Shown one piece after another: positions 1-6,660 of a DNA stretch of 9,706 bases. A program made the position numbers and the translations under genes. The notes beneath the pieces were generated by a model, which was not told where the DNA came from, ran no database searches, and saw only the letters and a list, made by a program, of their open reading frames with translations. Positions within the stretch are counted from its first letter, which is position 1. Each line of letters opens with the position of its first letter. The DNA comes from an uncultured Bermanella sp. Lineage in GTDB: Bacteria; Pseudomonadota; Gammaproteobacteria; Pseudomonadales; Oceanobacteraceae. The stretch covers positions 1-9,706 of the forward strand of contig CAJXIK010000056.1 in the NCBI GenBank assembly GCA_913054445.1, in the 5' to 3' direction.

Positions 1-75
1 GGATGGATTAATGGCGGCCGCAAACTGAAACAACACCATTTCAGGCTGGCGGGGAGTGCAATGGTACGGCTTTAA
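1..75 (+). CDS. C-terminal fragment of an unidentified protein
   Basis: Frame 1 is open from the window edge to a TAA at 73-75, giving the last 24 residues of a protein that begins outside the window. The visible tail starts GWINGGRKLK and ends LAGSAMVRL: a basic stretch followed by a short, partly hydrophobic end. That shape is compatible with the end of a small membrane protein, perhaps of the LysE/RhtB exporter type, but it is too short for any assignment. The other two plus frames contain early stops, and the gene would converge on the YeeE operon that ends at 114. Because only 75 bases are visible, this could be a chance open frame. Confidence 0.35.
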   Translation, partial: GWINGGRKLKQHHFRLAGSAMVRL

Positions 76-86
76 TTTTAATGCGA

Positions 87-101
87 TTGCCCTATGGGCA
101 G
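87..101. terminator. Small hairpin between convergent genes, possible weak terminator
   Basis: TTGCCC, a TAT loop and GGGCAG form a compact stem of five Watson-Crick pairs plus one G-T wobble. It sits in the 38-bp gap between the plus-strand fragment ending at 75 and the minus-strand operon ending at 114. Both flanks are AT-rich (ATTTTAAT occurs on each side), but neither strand has an adjacent T-run. A bidirectional terminator is therefore only a suggestion from position. Confidence 0.25.
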
Positions 102-113
102 GCAGATTGAATT

Positions 114-533
114 TTAATTCGTTTTAATGGCATTCTGCCATTGCCTTGCCTTACCGCCCACCAGCATGGCCAATACAAAAACAACCCCTTCCCAGTGTAA
201 ATATCCCAGCGCCGCCACGGCAGGGCCGGGGCAGTAGCCCACCAACGCCCAGCCCATGCCAAACAGGCAGGAGCCTATTACTAACGGCCTATCGACGTCC
301 TTTAGGGTAGGAAGCTTAAAGTCTGGGGCAAAAATCGGTTTACGCCTTAGAAAGTATTGGAAGCCAGGTAGGGTCACCATTAGGCCTGTCGCCATCACAA
401 ACATAAGGCTAGGATTCCAATCTCCGCCCATATCTAGAAAGCCTTGTACGACGTTAGAGTCCGTCATGCCAGAGGCTGCCAGTCCGGCACCAAATAGTAG
501 GCCGGCAATCAATGCGATAATTTTCTGATTCAT
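114..533 (-). CDS. YeeE/YedE family transporter, second half (DUF6691-type membrane protein)
   Basis: This 139-residue integral membrane protein corresponds to the C-terminal half of full-length YeeE/YedE (TsuA-like) transporters, which take up thiosulfate or related sulfur compounds across the inner membrane. The family signatures visible are GAGLAASGM (residues 15-23) near the start and GYCPGPA (99-105). The latter contains C101, matching a conserved cysteine that in TsuA lies on the substrate path; C89 lies nearby. About four hydrophobic segments are apparent. The start is ATG at 533-531, overlapping the stop of the preceding half by one base (TAATG), with GGAA a few bases upstream, so the two halves are probably translationally coupled and made in equal amounts. 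Substrate (thiosulfate, sulfide or persulfide-related) is inferred from the family. Confidence 0.85.
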   Translation of the reverse strand: MNQKIIALIAGLLFGAGLAASGMTDSNVVQGFLDMGGDWNPSLMFVMATGLMVTLPGFQYFLRRKPIFAPDFKLPTLKDVDRPLVIGSCLFGMGWALVGYCPGPAVAALGYLHWEGVVFVLAMLVGGKARQWQNAIKTN

Positions 534-976
534 TATATGTTCCAGCCAAGCAGGTGTTTAAAGACGAACAGGCTCACGATGCCTGCTACCATGAAGCACA
601 CGGTGGCGGTGATGGAGCGAGTGGAGAAACGCGCGATGCCGCAGATACCATGGCCGCTGGTGCAGCCGCTGCCCATGGCCGTGCCATAGCCCACCAGCAG
701 GCCGCCAGCAATGAGTGGTGCTAGTGCGTTGTTGGCTGGTTCTGGGATGGGGGCGCCTGTTAAGAAATGGTAAAGCAGGGTGCCGCCCACCAGTCCCGCT
801 AAAAATAGCCAGCGCCAGGCAATATCTAGTGTCTTCCTGTTGAGTAAAGAAAACGTAATGCCGCAAATGCCCGCGATGCGGCCGTTAAAGGCAAATAATA
901 ATAATGCGGCTAGGCCGATGAGCAGGCCTCCGCTCAGTACAGACTGAAAAGGCACGGCTTGCAGGGCGCTGATCAT
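533..976 (-). CDS. YeeE/YedE family transporter, first half
   Basis: This 147-residue membrane protein corresponds to the N-terminal half of YeeE/YedE transporters. It carries the hallmark GSGCTSGHGICG at residues 102-113, with C105 and C112, plus C38 in the segment GRIAGICG. Hydrophobic segments lie at roughly 15-30, 55-71, 85-101 and 123-140. Two-gene versions of this transporter are often found with ArsR-family persulfide sensors (BigR, SqrR, YgaV), rhodaneses and sulfur dioxygenases, but none of those partners lies in this window. The start is ATG at 976-974 with GAGAG four bases upstream. The gene is first in a two-gene operon whose control region contains the palindrome at 1048-1083. 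Confidence 0.87.
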   Translation of the reverse strand: MISALQAVPFQSVLSGGLLIGLAALLLFAFNGRIAGICGITFSLLNRKTLDIAWRWLFLAGLVGGTLLYHFLTGAPIPEPANNALAPLIAGGLLVGYGTAMGSGCTSGHGICGIARFSTRSITATVCFMVAGIVSLFVFKHLLGWNI

Positions 977-1047
977 ATATCTCTCGAGAGTGGTTAAAGA
1001 AGGTGGTTAGGCTGGGGTTATTTTAGGGCAAGTTGATGCGGGTGTGA

Positions 1048-1083
1048 ATATCAATATATTCTAATATAAGAATATATTGATAT
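1048..1083. promoter_or_regulatory. Perfect 15-bp inverted repeat, probable ArsR-family (BigR/SqrR/YgaV-type) operator
   Basis: ATATCAATATATTCT (1048-1062) and AGAATATATTGATAT (1069-1083) are exact reverse complements separated by six bases. The core reads ATTC-N8-GAAT (1058-1061 and 1070-1073), which matches the site I recall for the persulfide-responsive repressor SqrR. The palindrome lies 72 bp upstream of the first YeeE start and 27 bp beyond the rnt stop. It is almost entirely A/T, so it would overlap any -10 element in that stretch, as expected of a repressor operator. It lacks the GC stem of a terminator. The repeat is directly visible; the identity of the protein that binds it is inferred from the sulfur-related genes downstream. 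Confidence 0.7.
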
Positions 1084-1109
1084 AAAGGCAGGGGCGCTAT
1101 ATGCGGGAG

Positions 1110-1784
1110 TTACTCTTCTTCGGCCTCCGCTGCGCGCTCTTGCTGTTCTTGTTTGTGTTTGCGTAGTGCCCAGTCCCAGCCCCCTAGTTGATGCCACTGG
1201 TTGGTGATGAGGGAAAATAATTCGGCGGTTTTTTGGGTGTCATACAAGGCGCTATGGGCTTCTTTGTTGTCGAAATCGATACCGCCCAAGCGGCACGATC
1301 GAGCCAGTACCGTGTGCCCGAGTGCCAGTCCGGCCAGGGTGGCGGTATCGAAGCTCGAGAATGGGTGAAACGGGTTACGTTTTAGGTCGTGACGAGCGAT
1401 GGCGGCATTGATGAAGCCCAGGTCAAAGTGGGCGTTATGGCCCACTAGGATGGCTCTCTTGCAGCCCTTGGCCTTCATGGCCTTGCGAATGGATTTGAAC
1501 ATGTTATTAAGCGCACTGCCTTCGTCTTCGGCGTCCCGTTGCGGGTCGATGCCGGTGAAGTCTAGGGCGCTTTGTTCGAGATTAGCCCCTGCAAACGGCT
1601 TGATCTTGGCTTCCATCTCGTAACCCGGGAACAGAAAGCCTTTTTCGTCCATATCCATGACCACCATGGCCACTTCCAATAGGGCGTCAGTTTGGGCATT
1701 AAACCCCGCAGTTTCCACATCCACAACGACGGGTAAATAGCCGCGAAATCGCTCCGCCATGAGGTTAGGTTGATGATCGGACAC
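1110..1784 (-). CDS. rnt: Ribonuclease T
   Basis: RNase T is a homodimeric 3'-to-5' exoribonuclease of the DEDDh family. It trims the 3' ends of tRNAs (including CCA end turnover), 5S and 23S rRNA. The protein is 224 residues (E. coli 215) and aligns closely by eye. Catalytic residues are D22 and E24 in VVVDVETAGF, D121 in GHNAHFD, and H177 and D182 in AHSALYD; each sits one or four positions before its E. coli equivalent. RNPFHPFSSFDT (136-147) is also typical. The start is GTG at 1784-1782, with AAGG about seven bases upstream, and gives an N-terminus (MSDHQPN) like E. coli's. An internal ATG eight codons later has no ribosome binding site. The tail (EQQERAAEAEEE) is unusually acidic. The gene is divergent from motY. 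Confidence 0.96.
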   Translation of the reverse strand: MSDHQPNLMAERFRGYLPVVVDVETAGFNAQTDALLEVAMVVMDMDEKGFLFPGYEMEAKIKPFAGANLEQSALDFTGIDPQRDAEDEGSALNNMFKSIRKAMKAKGCKRAILVGHNAHFDLGFINAAIARHDLKRNPFHPFSSFDTATLAGLALGHTVLARSCRLGGIDFDNKEAHSALYDTQKTAELFSLITNQWHQLGGWDWALRKHKQEQQERAAEAEEE

Positions 1785-1869
1785 AGGCTGCCTTAATGGG
1801 TAGTGATAATAAGGGGGCGATTGTACCTCATGCTCAGGTGGGTGCCCATGGGCATGTGCAAGATGCCGC

Positions 1870-1896
1870 TGCAGAAAATCGCGATTTGGCCGATAA
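1870..1896 (+). promoter_or_regulatory. Sigma-28 (FliA) type promoter for motY
   Basis: GCCGATAA at 1889-1896 is an exact match to the sigma-28 -10 consensus, and it ends 44 bp before the motY ATG, a normal leader length. The -35 counterpart at the usual 11-base spacing (TGCAGAAA, 1870-1877) is a poor match to TAAAGTTT. A perfect 12-bp palindrome, AAATCGCGATTT (1876-1887), lies between the two elements. In Vibrio the motor genes motX and motY belong to the FliA-dependent late flagellar class, which fits. The weak -35 leaves some doubt. Confidence 0.6.
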
Positions 1897-1940
1897 TACA
1901 GGGGCGTCTTAAACTCTTTTTATCTTCAAGCGGAGGTGTC

Positions 1941-2831
1941 ATGGCCATGCGAACCCTACCATGGTTGGCTTGCCTGTTGGTATTGGCCCCGGCCAGTCTC
2001 GCTTTGACCTTTCAGGCACCCATAGAGGAGACCGAATGGCGTTTAACGCCGTCCATCTTTGAGTGTGAATTCTCGCAGCCCATCCCCGACTTCGGAGAGG
2101 CGGTATTTTACCACGAAGCGGGTGAAGACCTCATGTTTCATCTTAAGGTTAAGAAAAATCTCATGGGCCCAGGGCAGGCGGCCCTGCACATAGAGCCGCC
2201 CATCTGGGCTCCCAGTCGCTTTGCGCAAGACCTAGGCTTAGTAAAGGTAAAGCACAGTCGGCGGCCGCTCAATGTCGAGCCGAAACGGGCTAATAAGATG
2301 ATGCAGGCGCTCATGAAAGGCTTGCAGCCCACCTTCACGCGCAAGGCTCGTTACGACGATGGCGAGCCCATCAGGGTATCGATCTCGGCTGCCAACTTCA
2401 CCAACTTTTATAAAGATTACTTGGGTTGTGTGACGGGCTTGCTGCCGGTTAATTTTCGGCAGGTGGCCAAGAGCAAAGTGCTGTTTAAGGGGGGGCAAAA
2501 AGGCTTGGATGCGCAATCCAAGAAGAAACTGGATCTCATTGCCTTTTATGTCAAAGCCGACCCGAAGGTCACCGCCATATATATCGATGGCCACAGCGAC
2601 AGCGCTGGGCGTCGCTATCATAACCGCCGCCTGTCTGAGTCACGGGCGTTATTGGTGGCCGATTACATGGTGAAGCGGGGTCTAGACCCAGAGATGTTCA
2701 CCACCCGCTATCATGGTGAGCGCTATCCCGTGGCCACCAATAAAACCAAGAAAGGCCGTGATCTTAATCGCCGTGTCACCATACGTTTGCAAAAAGAAGA
2801 TGAAGAGGAGGAGATTGAACTGGGGTTTTAG
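1941..2831 (+). CDS. motY: Sodium-type flagellar motor protein MotY (T-ring component)
   Basis: MotY is a periplasmic protein that forms, with MotX, the T ring around the basal body of Na+-driven polar flagella and helps hold the PomA/PomB stator. The 296-residue product has a signal peptide (hydrophobic residues 7-20, likely cut after SLA at 19-21). A MotY N-terminal domain follows: EWRLT at 32-36, FECEFSQPIPDFG at 40-52 and NFTNFYKDYLGC at 152-163. C42 and C163 match the two cysteines that form a disulfide in Vibrio MotY, with nearly the same separation. The last ~100 residues are an OmpA-type peptidoglycan-binding domain (IDGHSDSAG, LSESRA, NRRVTI). The ATG at 1941 has a strong GGAGGT four bases upstream. 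The frame stays open back to 1803, but that extension lacks a ribosome binding site, would bury the signal peptide, and overlaps the promoter. No other flagellar genes are in the window. Confidence 0.85.
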   Translation: MAMRTLPWLACLLVLAPASLALTFQAPIEETEWRLTPSIFECEFSQPIPDFGEAVFYHEAGEDLMFHLKVKKNLMGPGQAALHIEPPIWAPSRFAQDLGLVKVKHSRRPLNVEPKRANKMMQALMKGLQPTFTRKARYDDGEPIRVSISAANFTNFYKDYLGCVTGLLPVNFRQVAKSKVLFKGGQKGLDAQSKKKLDLIAFYVKADPKVTAIYIDGHSDSAGRRYHNRRLSESRALLVADYMVKRGLDPEMFTTRYHGERYPVATNKTKKGRDLNRRVTIRLQKEDEEEEIELGF

Positions 2832-2833
2832 GC

Positions 2834-2861
2834 TTGCTATTTATCCGGTATTGGCCATAAT
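2834..2861 (+). promoter_or_regulatory. Candidate sigma-70 promoter of dinB
   Basis: TTGCTA (2834-2839) and CATAAT (2856-2861) are separated by 16 bp. They begin immediately after the motY stop and place transcription start near 2868, inside the LexA box. That arrangement would let LexA block initiation. Predicted by eye from hexamer matches only. Confidence 0.4.
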
Positions 2862-2863
2862 TA

Positions 2864-2879
2864 CTGTATATATTTACAG
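2864..2879. promoter_or_regulatory. LexA (SOS) box upstream of dinB
   Basis: CTGTATATATTTACAG has the required CTGT-N8-ACAG framework and differs from the ideal CTGTATATATATACAG at one position. The symmetry extends outward to 10-bp perfect arms, AATTACTGTA (2859-2868) and TACAGTAATT (2875-2884). The box ends 19 bp before the dinB ATG. A LexA-controlled DNA polymerase IV is the classic SOS arrangement, so both sequence and context support this call. Confidence 0.92.
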
Positions 2880-2898
2880 TAATTAATTGGTTGCTCGA

Positions 2899-3933
2899 AT
2901 GGCTCGTCAGGTTCTACATGTAGACTGTGATTGCTTTTATGCGGCGGTGGAGATGCGTGACCAACCTGAATATCGAGGCGTCCCTATTGCCATAGGCGGC
3001 GCGCGCGAGCGTCGTGGCGTCATCGCGACCTGTAATTATCCCGCCCGCCGCTACGGGGTTCGTTCGGCCATGGCCAGTGCTCAGGCGCTAACGTTGTGTC
3101 CTCACCTTATTATGTTGCCCGGCAACATGGCCAAATATGCCGAAGTATCCTCCCAACTCATGATCATTCTTAAGCAATACGCCCTGGCCTTCGAACCTGT
3201 ATCTGTGGATGAGGCCTTTCTGGAGTTGGCGGCCACCAGTAATGCGGCATTGATCGCCCAGCAAATTCGACAGCAAATTTTTAGTGAGCTAGGCATCACG
3301 GTATCGGTGGGCATTGCTCCCAATAAATTTTTGGCGAAAGTAGCCAGCGATTGGCGTAAACCCAATGGTCAATTTGCCATCGCCCCCAGTGAGGTGCACG
3401 ATTTTGTGGGCAGGTTACCGGTTAAGTTGATTGCGGGTGTGGGGCCAAAAATCGCCGAGAAGCTTAAGGGGCTAGGGATTCACACCTGTCAGGACGTGCG
3501 GGATGTTTCTGCCCAAGGCCTAAGGTCACAAATGGGTAAGTTTGGCGACATACTCATCGAGCGAGCCCAGGGAATCGATGATCGCCTAGTGAGGGTTCGC
3601 GATCGCCGCAAATCCATCAGCATGGAGCACACCTTCGTAAATGACCTCACGGCAGAGCATGAAATCAATCAAATGCTGGACGACATGTGGCCAAAATTCT
3701 TGGCTCGCGTGGAGCGGGCCGGGCTGCACCTACGGCAATTGGCTCCTTTTGTTAAGGTGAAATTTGCCGATTTTCAGGTGACCACCTTGGCCGATCATCA
3801 GCGCGGCGTCACCATGGCAGATTACCGTGCGCTATTGGCTCAAGCCATGCGGCGGGCCGATAAGGCGGTCAGATTGATTGGCATAGGTGGGCGTTTACAG
3901 GCGCTCAATAATCGTCAGTTAGGCTTGTTTTAA
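2899..3933 (+). CDS. dinB: DNA polymerase IV (Y-family translesion polymerase)
   Basis: DinB is an error-prone, proofreading-free polymerase that bypasses damaged bases during the SOS response. The 344-residue product matches the usual length (E. coli 351). Metal-binding acidic residues are D9 in HVDCDCFYAAVEM and D104/E105 in SVDEAF. YPARRYGVRSAM (fingers) and SVGIAPNKFLAKVASD (palm) are typical, and a helix-hairpin-helix thumb lies near 179-196 (GVGPKIAEKLKGLG). The steric-gate position is tyrosine (Y14), where E. coli DinB has F13. The protein ends in QLGLF, a canonical beta-clamp-binding motif. ATG at 2899 gives the standard N-terminus. An in-frame TTG four codons earlier is less likely, though neither has a clear Shine-Dalgarno. 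The LexA box immediately upstream indicates SOS induction. Confidence 0.96.
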   Translation: MARQVLHVDCDCFYAAVEMRDQPEYRGVPIAIGGARERRGVIATCNYPARRYGVRSAMASAQALTLCPHLIMLPGNMAKYAEVSSQLMIILKQYALAFEPVSVDEAFLELAATSNAALIAQQIRQQIFSELGITVSVGIAPNKFLAKVASDWRKPNGQFAIAPSEVHDFVGRLPVKLIAGVGPKIAEKLKGLGIHTCQDVRDVSAQGLRSQMGKFGDILIERAQGIDDRLVRVRDRRKSISMEHTFVNDLTAEHEINQMLDDMWPKFLARVERAGLHLRQLAPFVKVKFADFQVTTLADHQRGVTMADYRALLAQAMRRADKAVRLIGIGGRLQALNNRQLGLF

Positions 3934-3939
3934 TCACCC

Positions 3940-3960
3940 TTAGCGCCCCCTCTACGCTAA
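3940..3960. repeat. Short inverted repeat after dinB
   Basis: TTAGCG (3940-3945) and CGCTAA (3955-3960) can form a 6-bp stem with a nine-base loop just after the dinB stop. No T-run follows on either strand (AACTAAAAATT on the plus side), so it does not meet the usual definition of an intrinsic terminator. It could be a minor processing or termination hairpin. The rest of the gap to 4054 contains a possible -10 (TAGAAT, 4020-4025) without a matching -35. Confidence 0.3.
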
Positions 3961-4053
3961 AACTAAAAATTCTATGACTAATTTTAAGAGGCTGCCGCGC
4001 CCGTGATCAAGGATTCGGGTAGAATGGCCACGATTATCTAATGGGGTGTTGTC

Positions 4054-5850
4054 ATGCGCGGTATGGGCTCGAATTATGATCCAAATAAGCCAGTAGACTG
4101 GGGTGTGGTCAAGCAGATATGGCCGCACCTGCTGGAATATAAGCGTCGAGTGGGTTTGGCCTTGTGTTGCCTGCTGGCCGCCAAGCTGGCCAGCATCGGC
4201 ATGCCCTTCGTGCTTAAATTTTTGGTGGATGACCTCGACACTCAGCAGGCGGATAGCAGTCTAGCATTAATTGCTGTGCCCCTAGGGTTGCTGCTGGCTT
4301 ATGGTTTCCTTCGTTTGTGCAATGTATTGCTGGGCGAAATTCGCGATACCTTGTTTGGTCGGGTTACCGAGCGGGCTATGCGGCGGGTGGGGTTGAAGGT
4401 ATTTGAGCACTTGCACGCCCTAGATTTAGCGTTTCACTTAGAGCGCCGTACCGGCGGGCTGTCGCGGGATATCGAGCGCGGCACCAACGGCATTAGTTTT
4501 TTAATGCGTTTCCTTATTTTTAATATCCTGCCGACGTTTTTAGAGTTGTTCTTGGTCATGGGTATATTGTGGCAGCAGTACAGCATCGATTTTGCCCTCA
4601 TCGTATTTTTTTCGGTGGTGTCTTATGTGTGGTTTTCCAAGGTCACCACCGACTGGCGCAGCCAGTTTATCCGTGAAGCCAACACGGCCGACAGCCGCAG
4701 CAGTACCCGCGCCATCGACAGCTTAATTAACTTTGAAACGGTTAAGTATTTTACCAACGAGCGACACGAAGCCCAGTTATACGATGAGGACCTTGCTCGG
4801 TGGGAGCAAGCCAAGCGTAAGAATCGGCTCACCCTGTTTGCGTTGAATAGCGGGCAGGCGCTCATCATCACGGTATCCATGACTGCTATGTTAACCCTAG
4901 CCGCCCACCATGTGGCCGAGGGGGATATGAGCCTTGGGGACTTTGTGCTGATCAATGCCTTCATGATGCAAATTTTTATGCCGCTTAACTTCCTAGGATT
5001 TGTCTATCGCGAAATAAAAAGTGCCATGATTAACATCGAGCGTATGTTTGAGTTGATGAAGGTGGATTCTAAGGTTAGCGATAGCGCTCAGGCCCCCAGT
5101 ATCGAGGTCACCGAGGGTAAAATTGAATTTAACGAGGTGGCTTTTTCCTATGAGGCAGAGCGACCCATATTGAAGGGCTTGAGTTTTGTGTTGCAGCCAG
5201 GTGAAAAACTTGCCCTAGTGGGAGGCAGTGGTGCTGGTAAATCCACCATCGCCAAGTTGTTGTTTCGTTTTTATGATGTGAATGAAGGGCAGATTCTCAT
5301 CGATGGGCAAGACATTAAACAGGTGTCGCAACTGAGCCTGCGTCAGGCCATCGGCGTGGTGCCGCAAGATACCGTATTATTTAACCAGTCTATCTTAGAG
5401 AATGTTCGCTACGGGCGCCCAGGTGCCAGCGATGACGAGGTGAAGCGGGCCATCGAGTTGGCCCATTTAAAAGAATTTATCGAGCAGTTGCCCAAGGGCT
5501 ATGATACCCAGGTGGGGGAGCGTGGGCTGAAACTCTCGGGTGGCGAAAAACAACGGGTGGCCATCGCCCGTACCATCTTAAAGCAGCCTGCCATCCTCGT
5601 CTTCGATGAGGCCACCAGTTCACTGGATAGCGTCTCCGAGCGGGCGGTGTTACAGGCCATAGAGGAAGTATCGCGCAACAAGAGCAGCGTGGTCATCGCC
5701 CATCGGCTTTCTACTATCATCGATGCCGACCGCATCCTCGTCATCGAGAATGGCCAAGTGGTGGAGCAGGGCAATCACCAGAGCCTGCTCAACATGGCTG
5801 GCCACTATGCTCGTCTGTGGCATCTACAGCAAAGTAATCAAGAAGCCTAA
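4054..5850 (+). CDS. Atm1/ABCB7-type ABC exporter (fused permease and ATPase)
   Basis: This half-transporter (598 residues) should dimerise in the inner membrane and export a substrate using ATP. The N-terminal ~330 residues are the six-helix exporter domain. The stretch with VKYFTNERHEAQLYDE, LNSGQALIITVSM and FMPLNFLGFVYREIKSAM is characteristic of the Atm1/HMT1 branch, whose members export glutathione conjugates, glutathione-bound metals or persulfides. The ATPase domain has Walker A GGSGAGKST (390-398), Q-loop VVPQDT, signature LSGGE (494-498), Walker B ILVFDE (514-519) and switch histidine H550. The ATG at 4054 has GGGGTG six bases upstream. Its stop abuts the xni start. The substrate cannot be read from sequence. 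A general lipid or drug exporter is the alternative, but the Atm1 signatures are strong. Confidence 0.88.
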   Translation: MRGMGSNYDPNKPVDWGVVKQIWPHLLEYKRRVGLALCCLLAAKLASIGMPFVLKFLVDDLDTQQADSSLALIAVPLGLLLAYGFLRLCNVLLGEIRDTLFGRVTERAMRRVGLKVFEHLHALDLAFHLERRTGGLSRDIERGTNGISFLMRFLIFNILPTFLELFLVMGILWQQYSIDFALIVFFSVVSYVWFSKVTTDWRSQFIREANTADSRSSTRAIDSLINFETVKYFTNERHEAQLYDEDLARWEQAKRKNRLTLFALNSGQALIITVSMTAMLTLAAHHVAEGDMSLGDFVLINAFMMQIFMPLNFLGFVYREIKSAMINIERMFELMKVDSKVSDSAQAPSIEVTEGKIEFNEVAFSYEAERPILKGLSFVLQPGEKLALVGGSGAGKSTIAKLLFRFYDVNEGQILIDGQDIKQVSQLSLRQAIGVVPQDTVLFNQSILENVRYGRPGASDDEVKRAIELAHLKEFIEQLPKGYDTQVGERGLKLSGGEKQRVAIARTILKQPAILVFDEATSSLDSVSERAVLQAIEEVSRNKSSVVIAHRLSTIIDADRILVIENGQVVEQGNHQSLLNMAGHYARLWHLQQSNQEA

Positions 5851-6630
5851 ATGAAGTTATTGTTAATCGACGCCATGAATCTGATTCGGCGCATATATGC
5901 GGCTCAGGCTACACGCGCAAGCGATGTGATCGAGCAAACCCTGTTGCTGAGCCAGAATGCCATTTTAAAAAATATCGAGGTGAGCAAGGCGACCCATGTG
6001 TCGGTGGTATTCGATGGCAAGGGGCCTACTTGGCGTCATGAGATGTTTGCCGAATACAAGGCTCACCGTAAACCCATGCCGCAAGATCTTGCGCAGGCCC
6101 TGCCTCAGTTCGGTGAGCGTTTTAAGGCCCTGGGCATACACTGTTTGTTGATGGAGGAATACGAGGCCGATGATTTAATCGCCACCCTCGCGGTGAAGGC
6201 CGCCCTCAAGGGGGTTAGGGTGACGATAGTGTCCACCGATAAGGGCTTCATGCAGATCGCCAGCGACCATATTAGCCTGTACCATTATTTCGATAAGCGC
6301 ATCTTGCAGCTCGATGACGTGGAGCAAACTCTGGGTCTTAAGAGCCATCAGCTGGTGGATTTCTTGAGTCTAGTGGGGGATACCACCAATCATGTACCCG
6401 GCGTGCCCGGTATTGGCCCCAAGACGGCGGGCACCTTGTTAGAGGCCTACGGGGATTTGGATAATATTCTCATTCACAGCGAGGCCATTCAGGGGCGGGC
6501 CGGTATAGCCCTGATCGAGCACTACCGAGTGGCCTTGCTGGCCAGAAAGCTAGTGAGCTTAAAGTTAGATTGCCGCCTAGATACTAACTTGCAGGCTTTA
6601 CGCTATGGGCCTATTGCTATCGGCGGCTAA
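5851..6630 (+). CDS. xni: Flap endonuclease Xni (exonuclease IX homologue)
   Basis: This 259-residue protein belongs to the 5'-nuclease/FEN family without a polymerase domain, like E. coli Xni (251 residues). Such enzymes cleave 5' flaps left by replication and repair. Visible motifs are LLLIDAMNLIRRI (D7), EADDLIATLAVKA (E105, D107, D108), VSTDKGF (D130) and a helix-three-turn-helix, GVPGIGPKTAG (184-194). The family's GDxxDN motif reads GDTTNH: D177 is kept, but the second aspartate is N180. E. coli Xni has lost both, so this is an intermediate state. The ATG follows the upstream stop directly (TAAATG), with only weak AAGAAG before it. Translation therefore probably depends on ribosomes finishing the ABC exporter gene. 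A YpcP-type nuclease is the alternative name, but the N-terminal LIDAMNLIRRI favours Xni. Confidence 0.87.
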   Translation: MKLLLIDAMNLIRRIYAAQATRASDVIEQTLLLSQNAILKNIEVSKATHVSVVFDGKGPTWRHEMFAEYKAHRKPMPQDLAQALPQFGERFKALGIHCLLMEEYEADDLIATLAVKAALKGVRVTIVSTDKGFMQIASDHISLYHYFDKRILQLDDVEQTLGLKSHQLVDFLSLVGDTTNHVPGVPGIGPKTAGTLLEAYGDLDNILIHSEAIQGRAGIALIEHYRVALLARKLVSLKLDCRLDTNLQALRYGPIAIGG

Positions 6631-6660
6631 TCGAGTTGCCTCCTGCGAGCGTCGCTGGGA

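Noticed and set aside
256..528. 90-residue plus-strand reading frame opposite the second YeeE half
   Set aside because: The opposite strand has clear family motifs and translational coupling; this frame has no recognisable features.
1843..1854. 12-bp palindrome TGCCCATGGGCA in the rnt-motY gap
   Set aside because: It is perfect but short, GC-rich and isolated from any visible promoter element. A chance occurrence cannot be excluded, so it is not claimed as a site.
1803..1940. 46-residue N-terminal extension of MotY
   Set aside because: No ribosome binding site at the upstream start; the extension would bury the signal peptide and overlaps the sigma-28 promoter. GGAGGT before 1941 decides the start.
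1941..1980. Lipoprotein signal (WLAC) near the MotY N-terminus
   Set aside because: The cysteine is at residue 11, too early for a lipobox; the hydrophobic core continues past it to a normal SLA cleavage site.
2238..2621. 127-residue minus-strand reading frame within motY
   Set aside because: It is antisense to a well-supported gene, has no recognisable motif, and is explained by the codon bias of motY.
4623..4964. 113-residue minus-strand reading frame within the ABC exporter
   Set aside because: It is low-complexity, rich in Ser and Arg, opposite a conserved transporter domain, and has no ribosome binding site evidence.
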